Below, piece after piece: positions 7,710 through 13,394 of a stretch of 18,540 nucleotides of DNA; positions within the stretch are counted from its first letter, which is position 1; every line of letters starts with the position of its first letter. A model generated the notes under the pieces. That model made no database searches and was not told where the DNA came from. It saw only the letters and a list, made by a program, of their open reading frames with translations. Location of the stretch: contig JAADGU010000026.1 in assembly GCA_013152195.1 (NCBI GenBank), positions 1 to 18,540 of the forward strand. Reading direction: 5' to 3'. The DNA comes from Nitrospirota bacterium. Its GTDB lineage: Bacteria > Nitrospirota > Thermodesulfovibrionia > Thermodesulfovibrionales > JdFR-85. The position numbers and the translations under genes are program-made.

Positions 7710-8932
7710 AATGATGACCTCCTGAGCCTGCGGGCCTTCAATCTCGCCCTCCTCTTTATCAGCATGTCACGACTCGGGAGGCTGTACTGCTCCAGGTCAG
7801 ACCTCGATATCCTCAACAGCGTGCCTGCTGCCATAAAATTAACAAGCAGTGATGAGCCGCCATAGCTTATAAAAGGCAGGGGCAAACCCTTTGTGGGAAC
7901 AAGCCCTGTGACAACCGACATATTTATCAACGCCTGCATGGTTATCATCATGGTCAACCCGAATGCCACATAATAAGAAAAGGGACTCTGTGCCTTGCCC
8001 GCAACCTTCAAACCCCGGATAAAAAAGGCAATAAAGAGGCACAGTACTACGGCAACTCCGAGCAAACCAAGTTCTTCACCAATCAGGGAGAAGATAAAGT
8101 CTGTATTAACCTCAGGCAGAAAGCTCAGTTTCTGCCTGCTTTCACCAAGCCCCACACCTTTCAGGCCCCCGCTGCCAAGGGCAATAAAAGACTGCACAAG
8201 CTGAAAGCCACTACCGTACGGATCTTTCCAGGGATTAAGAAAGGTAAGAAGCCTCTCCAGCCTGTAGGGCTCCATCAGGAGCTTAATCACAACAGGCAGC
8301 AACGAGACAAGCGCAAGGAGTATAAACTTCATCCTCGTTCCTGCCAGAAAAAGCATGGAAAATGTGATAAGCCCAAGGGTAAAGGCCCCACCGAAATCAG
8401 GCTGCATCATGATTATACCCTGCAAGGCAAACATTACAATGAGGGGTTTTATAAACGCCTTAAAACTGTCCCTGTTATACCGGGGTGAGGAAAGATACAC
8501 CGCAAGGGACAGGACCATTGCGAACTTTGCAAGCTCAGCCGGCTGAAAGGTCGACGGCCAGAGCCTCAGCCACCTCGTTGCCCCATTGATCTTCACACCA
8601 AGTCCGGGAATAAATACACAGAGCAGTAGCAGTAATGAGAGAATAAGGAGTGGATAGGAGCACTTTCTTAATGTACCCGGGCTTATACGGTAGAAAAACC
8701 ACATGGAAACCATGGCTATAACCAGGGTCATGACATGCTTCTTCAGATAGACAAACTGTAAATCAGAGCCCCCGGCAATCATTCCCCCGGATTTCGAGAT
8801 GGACAGTAGCGCTGTTGAACTGTACACCATCACCACACCTGTAAAAGAGAGGAGCAGGACAATAAAGAGCAACCACCTGTCGGCTCTCCTGTTCTCTTTA
8901 CTCTCCATCATCAGCTCTTTATTATCTATCAT
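7706..8932 (-). CDS. ftsW: Septal SEDS glycosyltransferase FtsW
   Basis: FtsW is the SEDS-family peptidoglycan polymerase that works with the FtsI transpeptidase at the septum. The sequence has about ten hydrophobic segments, the RWLRLWPSTFQPAELAKF region after the fourth, the long periplasmic loop with EVNTDFIFSLIGEELGLLG, and PLPFISYGGSSLL near the end, all SEDS hallmarks. I prefer the ATG at 8932 (408 residues); a TTG at 8950 would add six residues and later ATGs (MMESKEN) are also possible, since no ribosome site stands out. The upstream gap to murD is filled by the structured element at 8974-9117. The stop overlaps the murG ATG. Confidence 0.96.
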   Translation of the reverse strand: MIDNKELMMESKENRRADRWLLFIVLLLSFTGVVMVYSSTALLSISKSGGMIAGGSDLQFVYLKKHVMTLVIAMVSMWFFYRISPGTLRKCSYPLLILSLLLLLCVFIPGLGVKINGATRWLRLWPSTFQPAELAKFAMVLSLAVYLSSPRYNRDSFKAFIKPLIVMFALQGIIMMQPDFGGAFTLGLITFSMLFLAGTRMKFILLALVSLLPVVIKLLMEPYRLERLLTFLNPWKDPYGSGFQLVQSFIALGSGGLKGVGLGESRQKLSFLPEVNTDFIFSLIGEELGLLGVAVVLCLFIAFFIRGLKVAGKAQSPFSYYVAFGLTMMITMQALINMSVVTGLVPTKGLPLPFISYGGSSLLVNFMAAGTLLRISRSDLEQYSLPSRDMLIKRRARLKARRLRRSSL

Positions 8933-8973
8933 TGTCTTGATAACTCCCAAATATAACCTTACAAAACAAATTC

Positions 8974-9117
8974 TGCTGAGTGTATGGGTGCAGGGTTTGA
9001 ACGGTTTTAAACATCACATTACCCTCACCTGGATGGTGAGGTGTGATGTTTACCTCGGAGTCCCGACTGGATGTCGGGACGAGAATGAGTGAAAACCCTG
9101 TACCCATACACTCTGCA
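8974..9117 (+). ncRNA. Three-way-junction structured element, copy 1 (unknown family)
   Basis: Closing stem P1 pairs 8974-8998 with 9093-9117 (25 positions: one T-T mismatch, one G-T). P2a pairs 9009-9018 with 9042-9051. After a 4-nt bulge, P2b pairs 9023-9029 with 9035-9041 around a TGGAT loop. P3a pairs 9054-9056 with 9081-9083. After a 3-nt GGA bulge, P3b pairs 9060-9067 with 9073-9080, again with a TGGAT loop. Junction strands are GAACGGTTTTAA (8999-9010) and AATGAGTGAA (9084-9093). The same plan recurs at 10654-10783 with different bases in P1, P2a and P3b. The G-T pair would be a C-A mismatch in minus-strand RNA, favouring the plus strand. It fills the murD-ftsW gap. Function is unknown; transcription is not shown by the sequence. 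Confidence 0.75.
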
Positions 9118-9126
9118 TTACTATTC

Positions 9127-10458
9127 CTAAACAACCAACACCTTCTTCAGCCTGCTTACAGATTCCTTAAAAACCTCTCCCCTCTGTTCAAAATCCTTAA
9201 ACATATCAAAACTCGCACATCCGGGAGACAGGAGCACCACATCCCCTGCCCCAGCCATGGAATATGCCTTTGCAACTGCATCGGCCATATCTTCAGCCTC
9301 TAAAGTGTCTGCAACACCACCAAGCTGTCCGAGTATCTTCTCCCGTGCCTCACCAATAACCACAAGCCCCTTCACCCTTCCCCTCATATATTCCCTCAGT
9401 GGAGTGAAGTCACTGCCCTTGTCCCTGCCGCCGAGGATAAGGATGACACCATCCTGAAAACCCTCAAGCGACTTTATAACCGAGCCAATATTGGTCCCTT
9501 TCGAGTCATTGTAAAACCCTACACCTTCTATCTCCTCCACAAGCTCCATCCTGTGCTCAAGTCCCCTGAACTCTGAAAGCACATCCCTGATCACATCCAA
9601 ATCCACACCGCAAAGGAATGCATTAAGAGAGGCAGCAAGTGCATTCTCTATATTATGGATACCCTTTATCCTTACATCCTCAACCCTTATAATCCTGTCC
9701 TCTTTCCCGTCAGCATTAATACAGAGCCAGCCATCCCTCAGATAAGCACCCCGCGGAATGGGCGGGGTAACCCCGCCCCTACTTGTCAGCGGATTCCCCT
9801 GCCCGGAGAAATAAAAGACCTCAGAGGGCGCATGAGGGCCGAGTTCCCTGACAAGCGGGTCATCAAGGTTCAGTATGAGACAGTCATCACTGGTCTGATT
9901 CCTGAAAATCCCGGTCTTTGCCTCAATATAGCCGTCCATATCCTTATATCTGTCAAGGTGGTCCGGGGTAATGTTCAGGATGGATGCCAGAGACGGGGCA
10001 AATTCCCGTATGCTTTCAAGCTGGAAAGAGGAGACCTCAACAACTACATACTCCACATCCCCTGCCGTGTCATCCTTCAGGCACCTCAAAACCTCCTCTG
10101 TTATTGCAGTGCCAAGGTTTCCGCCTGTAATCACTCTAAAGCCTCCCCTGGTTAACATCATGTCAATCAGGGTGGTCGTGGTTGATTTGCCGTTAGTGCC
10201 TGTAATGGCCACCCATGGTATACCGTAGGGCCTTAACACCCTGAAGGCAAGCTCTATCTCACCTATCACCTCAACCCCCCGTTCCCTGGCCAGGTCAAAA
10301 AAGGGCTGATTCAGGGAAACGCCGGGACTTACCACCACCATATCCGTATCCTCAAGAAGAACAGGAGAATGGACACCCGTCTCAACCCTTATATCACCGG
10401 GAAGGTTTTTGAGGGTTTGTGAAAGCACTTCCCTGTCCCTGGTATCCGTTACAGTCAC
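9127..10458 (-). CDS. murD: UDP-MurNAc-L-Ala--D-Glu ligase MurD, lacking its N-terminus through a frameshift
   Basis: MurD adds D-glutamate to UDP-MurNAc-L-alanine. This frame (443 residues from a GTG) has the P-loop GTNGKSTTT at 88-95, EVSSFQLE, NITPDHLDRY, HNIENALAA and NDSKGTN, all standard for MurD. It begins at VTVTD, the middle of the usual first Rossmann unit. The missing strand and glycine loop (SRVLVVGLGRSGLAA) is encoded just upstream in another frame. Adding one base near 10488-10492 gives SGLAA-(A)-KLLHFLEAEVTVTD and a protein of about 466-480 residues. Residues about 222-237 look like an extra segment encoded by a 19-bp palindrome (9760-9778). The gene sits between the two structured elements. 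Confidence 0.93.
   Translation of the reverse strand: MTVTDTRDREVLSQTLKNLPGDIRVETGVHSPVLLEDTDMVVVSPGVSLNQPFFDLARERGVEVIGEIELAFRVLRPYGIPWVAITGTNGKSTTTTLIDMMLTRGGFRVITGGNLGTAITEEVLRCLKDDTAGDVEYVVVEVSSFQLESIREFAPSLASILNITPDHLDRYKDMDGYIEAKTGIFRNQTSDDCLILNLDDPLVRELGPHAPSEVFYFSGQGNPLTSRGGVTPPIPRGAYLRDGWLCINADGKEDRIIRVEDVRIKGIHNIENALAASLNAFLCGVDLDVIRDVLSEFRGLEHRMELVEEIEGVGFYNDSKGTNIGSVIKSLEGFQDGVILILGGRDKGSDFTPLREYMRGRVKGLVVIGEAREKILGQLGGVADTLEAEDMADAVAKAYSMAGAGDVVLLSPGCASFDMFKDFEQRGEVFKESVSRLKKVLVV
9760..9778. repeat. Perfect 19-bp palindrome inside murD
   Basis: GGGCGGGGT-A-ACCCCGCCC is a 9-bp perfect inverted repeat about a central A. On the coding strand it reads RGGVTPP, between FSGQGNPLTS and IPRGAYLRDGW. 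MurD relatives usually run from the FS of this strand to RGAYL with few residues between, so the palindrome and its flanks appear to be an in-frame insertion of roughly 15 residues. GC-rich palindromes of this kind occur as dispersed genomic repeats, which I infer but cannot test here. Confidence 0.7.
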
Positions 10459-10568
10459 TTCAGCCTCGAGGAAGTGGAGCAGTTTTGCGCAGCAAGGCCA
10501 CTTCGCCCAAGACCGACAACCAGCACCCGGCTGGATTTAATTGACGATTGATGATTGACTATTGACAA
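10459..10568 (-). pseudogene. murD: murD 5' part, displaced by a frameshift; start uncertain
   Basis: On the minus strand this stretch encodes SSRVLVVGLGRSGLAA, the conserved beta-strand and glycine loop that opens MurD, then reaches a TGA after losing frame with the rest of the gene. There is no in-frame ATG. Possible starts are GTG 10526, ATT 10541 or TTG 10568; the last lies in the 7-bp repeat tract (10540-10567). No clear ribosome site precedes any of them, so the repeat may have replaced the original start region. Confidence 0.75.
10540..10567 (+). repeat. Degenerate 7-bp tandem repeat, 4 units (ATTGACN type)
   Basis: Units are ATTGACG, ATTGATG, ATTGACT, ATTGACA. The tract abuts or enters the 5' end of murD. 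Related 7-bp tracts with a TGAC or GTCA core occur at 13303-13316, 13365-13385, 16704-16730 and 17950-17977. Confidence 0.8.
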
Positions 10569-10848
10569 TTTAATAAGACCCCGTATCAGTTAATTTCATC
10601 TGTAAGCAATATCATTCCGGATCCAGCGACAAAACAGCGTCGGGTAATGTAACGGAGAGAGATGATAAACCCTGAACGGTTTTAATTTCGCAGTAAATTC
10701 ACCTGGATGGTGAGTTGCGAAATTACCTCGGAGATGGACACGATGTCCATCGAGAATGAGTGAAGGGTTTATCATCTCTCTCCTTTAGACCCCTTGTCTC
10801 TGGACCCGGGATAATGGTTGTTTTTATCTTCAACATTCTTCAACGGAC
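10569..10848. other. mraY-murD intergenic region
   Basis: About 280 bases without a supported gene. It holds the second structured element (10654-10783). To its left is a low-feature stretch with a short CGAC/GTCG inverted repeat (about 10627-10642). To its right is a short spacer carrying, on the minus strand, two GTTGAAGA units just after the mraY stop. I see no convincing promoter for murD here, although a gap this large in an otherwise tight operon would be a natural place for one. Confidence 0.6.
10654..10783 (+). ncRNA. Three-way-junction structured element, copy 2 (unknown family)
   Basis: P1 is 20 perfect pairs (10654-10673 with 10764-10783). P2a pairs 10684-10692 with 10716-10724. 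After a 4-nt bulge, P2b pairs 10697-10703 with 10709-10715 around TGGAT. P3a pairs 10727-10729 with 10752-10754. After a 3-nt GGA bulge, P3b pairs 10733-10739 with 10745-10751 around ACGAT. Four blocks match copy 1 exactly: GAACGGTTTTAA, TCACCTGGATGGTGAG, TTACCTCGGAG and CGAGAATGAGTGAA. The T-G pair at 10698/10714 is a wobble only on the plus strand. P1 shares no extended sequence with copy 1, so it is not a conserved terminal inverted repeat of a transposon. Orientation matches copy 1. Confidence 0.75.
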
Positions 10849-11817
10849 TCACCTCAGTTTCAGAGTTGACAGGCTCAGCAGGGCCAGGATAATCCCGACT
10901 ATCCAGAACCTTACAACTGTTTTTGGCTCAGGCCATCCCTTTACCTCAAAATGGTGGTGGATGGGGGCCATTCTAAAGACCCGCCTGCCTGTAAGCTTGA
11001 ACGATAGCACCTGGAGTATGACAGAGATTGTCTCCACTACAAATATCCCGCCGACCATGGCAAGGACAATCTCATGTTTGGTTATTACAGCAAGTGTACC
11101 GAGGGCGCCACCGAGCCCCAGGGAACCCACATCCCCCATGAACACATCTGCAGGGTAGGCATTGTACCATAGAAAACCCAGGGCAGCACCGAACATTGCA
11201 CCACAGAAGACCGCAAGCTCCCCTGTGCCCGGGAGATAGAGTACCTGCAGATACTGGGCAAGCCGGACATGACCGCTGACATAGACAAGGACACCGCTTG
11301 CAAGGGCTGCAATGGCAACAAGCCCTATGGCAAGACCGTCTATACCGTCAGTGAGATTAACTGCATTTGATGATCCGACAACAACAAATACAGAAAAGGG
11401 AATATAAAAAACACCCAGGTCAATAAGCAATCTCTTGAAAAAAGGCACACTCAGTTTTGTGCTGTAAGGGTCAAGGGGATTATGATACAGGAAAAGGCTG
11501 ATAGCCGAGGCAAGGGCTATCTGAAAGGCAAACTTGTAACATGCCCTCAGGCCCTTGTGATTTTTCCTGACGACCTTGAGGTAATCATCCGCCAGGCCTA
11601 TAAAACCAAAGCCGGAAGTAGCGGCAATCAACACCCAGGTATATGGGTTTTTAAGATCCATCCACAATAAAGCCGTCAATAGAATGCTGGCAAGTATCAG
11701 GATACCCCCCATGGTCGGGGTACCGGCCTTTGAGATATGTGTCTTTGGTCCGTCCTCTCTTATCTGCTGCGTCAGACTGAAACTCCTGAGCCTCGCAATC
11801 ACAAAAGGCGCCAGCAT
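10849..11817 (-). CDS. mraY: Phospho-MurNAc-pentapeptide translocase MraY, lacking the first membrane helix through a frameshift
   Basis: MraY moves phospho-MurNAc-pentapeptide onto undecaprenyl phosphate, making lipid I. This 322-residue frame from ATG 11817 has REDGPKTHISKAGTPTMGG (20-38), GLADDYLKV with the paired aspartates (77-78), NAVNLTDGIDGLA, GDVGSLGLGG and HHHFEVKGW, plus about nine hydrophobic segments. It lacks the usual N-terminus and first helix. Those are encoded just upstream in the same frame (PFNVFRYITFRTVLAAITASLLTF) but without a start codon. The expected ATG, overlapping the murF stop, is in another frame. With the frame restored the protein is about 360 residues, the normal MraY length. 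The ATG at 11817 is therefore probably not the natural start. Confidence 0.93.
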   Translation of the reverse strand: MLAPFVIARLRSFSLTQQIREDGPKTHISKAGTPTMGGILILASILLTALLWMDLKNPYTWVLIAATSGFGFIGLADDYLKVVRKNHKGLRACYKFAFQIALASAISLFLYHNPLDPYSTKLSVPFFKRLLIDLGVFYIPFSVFVVVGSSNAVNLTDGIDGLAIGLVAIAALASGVLVYVSGHVRLAQYLQVLYLPGTGELAVFCGAMFGAALGFLWYNAYPADVFMGDVGSLGLGGALGTLAVITKHEIVLAMVGGIFVVETISVILQVLSFKLTGRRVFRMAPIHHHFEVKGWPEPKTVVRFWIVGIILALLSLSTLKLR

Positions 11818-11933
11818 GAATGTCAGCAGGGAAGCCGTGATTGCAGCAAGAACGGTCCTGAATGTAATGTATCTGAATACATTGAACGGAAAATAGTATT
11901 CACTGAGAGGCCGTATAGAAGTTCGTATAACAT
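11818..11933 (-). pseudogene. mraY: mraY 5' part with a frameshift at about codon 8
   Basis: ATG 11931-11933 overlaps the murF stop as TAATG and reads MLYELLYG, the standard MraY opening, then goes out of frame and soon stops. In the correct frame, from 11910 onward, the DNA reads PLSEYYFPFNVFRYITFR, the family sequence. Dropping two bases at 11911-11912 gives MLYELLYPLSEYYFPFNVFRY. Alternatively, adding one C would give MLYELLYGPLSEYY. The normal coupled start and first transmembrane helix are thus present but split. Confidence 0.85.
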
Positions 11934-13267
11934 TAATTTTCCAGTACCCTCTCCAGCCTCATTCCTCTTGAGCCTTTTATCAGGACCGTATCCTCCTTAC
12001 CGACCATACCCAACAGTATTTCGCGCGCCTCCTGCGGGTCTCTGACATGCAAGGCCTTTAAATTGCCGTTCCCTGCTGAAAACTCCTCACATGTGTAAGA
12101 CATCAGATCCCCTACTGCAATGAGCACATCCACATTCAGTGTGGCAAGCCACCTGCCAAGCTTTCTGTGGGCCTGCTCCCCATAAGGGCCAAGCTCAAGC
12201 ATGTCACCAAGAACCGCCACAGCACGGCCCCTTCTGAGCCTGACCAGCTCCTTTACCGCCTCCTCCATTGAAGCAGGGTTGGCATTGTAAAGGTCACTTA
12301 TAACCAGTGCACCTTTCAGTTCCTTCAGTTCAAGCCTCATCGGCACACCTCCAAACTCACCGAGAGACGCACTGATGATATCTACAGGCACATCCAGCAG
12401 CCGGCATACAGCCACTGCGGCAAGGGCATTGTAAACATTGAATAACCCGAAGACCCTGAGTCTTATATCAAAAGAGTCGCCCTCTTTCAGATGCACCCTG
12501 AAACTTAGCTCCCCCTCTTCATGTACAATATTATCCGCCCGGACATCTGCTTCCTGATTCATGCCAAAGGTAACAACCCTGCACTGCCCGGGGACGTCCT
12601 TGATGTTAGGGTCATCGGCATTAAGAACCGCGGTCTTCACAAAATCAAGTATCTCATACTTTGTCTCACGCACTATCTCAAGGGAACCGAACCCGTCAAG
12701 ATGTGCAGGTCCTATGTTGGTTATCACCCCGATATCAGGCCTGGCAATATCTGACAGTTCCCGTATATCACCTGACCTGCTTGCACCCATTTCCAGAACT
12801 GCCATATCGTGGTCATCAAGGTCAGTAAGGCAGAGTGGAAGCCCGATCTGGTTATTAAGATTCCCCCGGCTGCTTAGTACCTTGTACCGTCCATCAAGAA
12901 CTGCGGCTATCATCTCCTTTGTTGTTGTCTTGCCGTTAGTGCCTGTCACACCTACAACAGTCACCTGCCTGCTCAGCCGCCTGTAACGGGCTATCCGCTG
13001 AAGGGCCCGCAAGGTATTACTCACATGGATAATACTCCTTCCCCTTGGAACTACAGGGGGATAGCTCACAATGGCTCCCACACCCTTTTTCAGTGCCTCG
13101 TCAACAAACAGGTGTCCGTCAAACCTCTCTCCCCTCAATGCAACAAATAGATCCCCATCCTTTATTGTCCTTGAATCTATGGAAACACCACTAAAGGCAT
13201 CGGCCCCTCTGAGTATAAGCCTGCCTGAAGTTGCCTCCAGTATCTCTGTCAATGTATATCTGCTCAT
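11933..13267 (-). CDS. murF: UDP-MurNAc-tripeptide--D-Ala-D-Ala ligase MurF
   Basis: MurF attaches D-Ala-D-Ala (made by Ddl) to the MurNAc-tripeptide, completing the pentapeptide. The 444-residue protein has the N-terminal substrate domain with SIDSRTIKDGDLFVALRGERFDGH (29-52), the ATP loop GTNGKTTTKE at 109-118, EMGASRSGDI, TNIGPAHLDGFGS, NVYNALAA and the C-terminal DLYNANPASMEEA and LGDMLELG, all MurF hallmarks. The gene is unbroken. AGGGG lies directly before the ATG, a close-set ribosome site. The TAA overlaps the mraY ATG (TAATG), pointing to coupled translation. Confidence 0.97.
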   Translation of the reverse strand: MSRYTLTEILEATSGRLILRGADAFSGVSIDSRTIKDGDLFVALRGERFDGHLFVDEALKKGVGAIVSYPPVVPRGRSIIHVSNTLRALQRIARYRRLSRQVTVVGVTGTNGKTTTKEMIAAVLDGRYKVLSSRGNLNNQIGLPLCLTDLDDHDMAVLEMGASRSGDIRELSDIARPDIGVITNIGPAHLDGFGSLEIVRETKYEILDFVKTAVLNADDPNIKDVPGQCRVVTFGMNQEADVRADNIVHEEGELSFRVHLKEGDSFDIRLRVFGLFNVYNALAAVAVCRLLDVPVDIISASLGEFGGVPMRLELKELKGALVISDLYNANPASMEEAVKELVRLRRGRAVAVLGDMLELGPYGEQAHRKLGRWLATLNVDVLIAVGDLMSYTCEEFSAGNGNLKALHVRDPQEAREILLGMVGKEDTVLIKGSRGMRLERVLEN

Positions 13268-13394
13268 CCCCTAATCTTCCTCAATCCCTGTTATTTATCA
13301 TTAGTCAATGGTCAATCCCCTAATCTTTGCGACCTTTGCGCCTTTGCGAGAGACAGCCTTGAGCAGTCAATCCTCAATCGTCAATCCCCTGATC
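13266..13394. repeat. Layered short repeats in the murE-murF gap
   Basis: ATCCCCTAATC occurs at 13266-13276 and 13315-13325, and as ATCCCCTGATC at 13384-13394. Between them are 7-bp units AGTCAAT and GGTCAAT (13303-13316), three 8-bp units around CTTTGCG (13325-13348), and AGTCAAT, CCTCAAT, CGTCAAT (13365-13385). The last group enters the murE reading frame and encodes its final residues (LTIED) and stop codon. The first copy overlaps the murF start. The gap otherwise has no visible gene. Confidence 0.75.

Noticed and set aside
8974..9117. Known small ribozymes, HEARO/omega RNA or bridge RNA
   Set aside because: No hammerhead core (CTGATGA with GAAA) is present on either strand. No IscB/HNH or IS110 transposase is nearby, and a 20-25 bp perfect closing stem is not typical of those RNAs.
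8974..9117. Intrinsic terminator for murD or ftsW
   Set aside because: The structure is far larger than a terminator and a clear T-run is missing. Only copy 1 has a T-rich stretch after the stem on the minus strand (TTTGTTTTG), and copy 2 has none.
9086..9130. Small plus-strand peptide starting at the ATG in AATGAGTGAA of the elements
   Set aside because: The reading frames after the ATG diverge completely between the two copies and no ribosome site is near, so the conserved ATG is better explained as part of the junction.
8974..10783. Integron attC sites
   Set aside because: attC sites keep their outer core (RYYYAAC/GTTRRRY) and vary inside. Here the ends vary and the inside is fixed, and there is no integrase.
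13303..13394. Possible CRISPR-like array
   Set aside because: Units are 7-8 bp and contiguous, with no spacer of constant length and no cas gene.
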